From contig CAJXGK010000123.1 of NCBI GenBank assembly GCA_913053815.1, positions 1 to 6,228 on the forward strand: 6,228 bases of DNA, read 5' to 3'. Shown piece by piece: positions 6,109-6,228 of the stretch. The stretch's first letter is position 1; each line of letters opens with the position of its first letter. Origin of the DNA: an uncultured Rhodanobacteraceae bacterium (lineage in GTDB: Bacteria > Pseudomonadota > Gammaproteobacteria > Xanthomonadales > Rhodanobacteraceae). The translations under genes and the position numbers were made by a program. The notes beneath the pieces are model-generated. The model was not told the origin of the DNA. It did no database searches and saw nothing but the letters and a program-made list of their open reading frames with translations.

Positions 6109-6228
6109 GACTCGGGGGCCTCACTGTCTTGCCCCGATTGCCACTGCCCGGCGGCGAGCAACAGACCCTGCACGATCGCCAGCGGCGGGGGTGGACAGCC
6201 GGCGATGATGAGGTCTACGGGTACCACC
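6105..6228 (-). CDS. NuoB/HyfI-type iron-sulfur small subunit, C-terminal fragment
   Basis: Only the last 40 codons are inside the window, running off the right edge; this is an edge truncation, not a broken gene. The translation begins VVPVDLIIAGCPPPPLAIVQ and ends in a short hydrophilic tail before TGA (6107-6105). The pattern P-V-D-x-x-x-x-G-C-P-P-x-P is the hallmark of the NuoB/HyfI/HycG family. Its Cys is the last ligand of the [4Fe-4S] cluster nearest the quinone or hydrogenase site. Because the next gene is HyfB-like and overlaps by ATGA, a HyfI-like subunit of a group 4 hydrogenase-like or complex I-like assembly is more likely than NuoB of ordinary complex I. Whether the partner large subunit has NiFe-binding cysteines cannot be seen. 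Confidence 0.85.
   Translation of the reverse strand, partial: VVPVDLIIAGCPPPPLAIVQGLLLAAGQWQSGQDSEAPES

Noticed and set aside
4589..6124. A 511-codon open frame on the minus strand overlapping hyfB, and several long frames on the opposite strand at 4343-5077 and 5849-6208.
   Set aside because: These come from the high GC content of hyfB; their translations are Arg/Pro/Ser-rich without domains, whereas the hyfB frame has clear family motifs.

Overview
The window looks like chromosomal DNA from a gammaproteobacterium, probably free-living or an environmental genome bin. Three things suggest this: a CsiV-type cell-envelope protein, which I know mainly from gammaproteobacteria; an S-methyl-5'-thioinosine phosphorylase of the Pseudomonas PA3004 type next to csiV; and a Hyf-like respiratory or hydrogenase-type membrane complex common in chemolithotrophic proteobacteria. 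The taxonomic call is inference.

Layout. Bases 1-33 are the 3' end of a tRNA with an encoded CCA. A 199-base gap (34-232) follows, holding only weak inverted repeats. csiV (233-1084, +) encodes an exported peptidoglycan-binding protein with two internal tandem-repeat segments. It converges on, and overlaps by 21 bases, the phosphorylase gene (1064-1819, -). That gene overlaps by 8 bases the end of a large membrane-anchored nucleotide-sugar 4,6-dehydratase gene of the WbpM/PglF/CapD type (1812-3713, -, GTG start), so the two form a translationally coupled pair. A 283-base gap (3714-3996) carries two short tandem repeats, a 12-base palindrome, a weak promoter candidate for the dehydratase gene and a weak terminator candidate for the next gene. 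hyfB (3997-6108, -) encodes a 703-residue antiporter-like membrane subunit. It overlaps by ATGA the end of a gene for a NuoB/HyfI-type iron-sulfur small subunit (6105-6228, -, 40 C-terminal residues only).

How the genes relate. CsiV and the dehydratase both serve the envelope (peptidoglycan synthesis; O-antigen, capsule or glycan sugar supply). The phosphorylase salvages purine and methylthioribose from the by-product of polyamine or quorum-signal synthesis. The HyfI-HyfB pair is the end of a separate energy-conserving complex operon entering from the right edge. Base composition changes from about 53-57% GC in sampled lines on the left to about 60-75% in hyfB, with the change at or near the 3714-3996 gap.

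I found no convincing undescribed defence or mobile system. The observations most worth checking are the repeat-bearing convergent gene end, the repeat-rich leader of the dehydratase gene, and the small-subunit-then-HyfB gene order at the end of the Hyf-like cluster.
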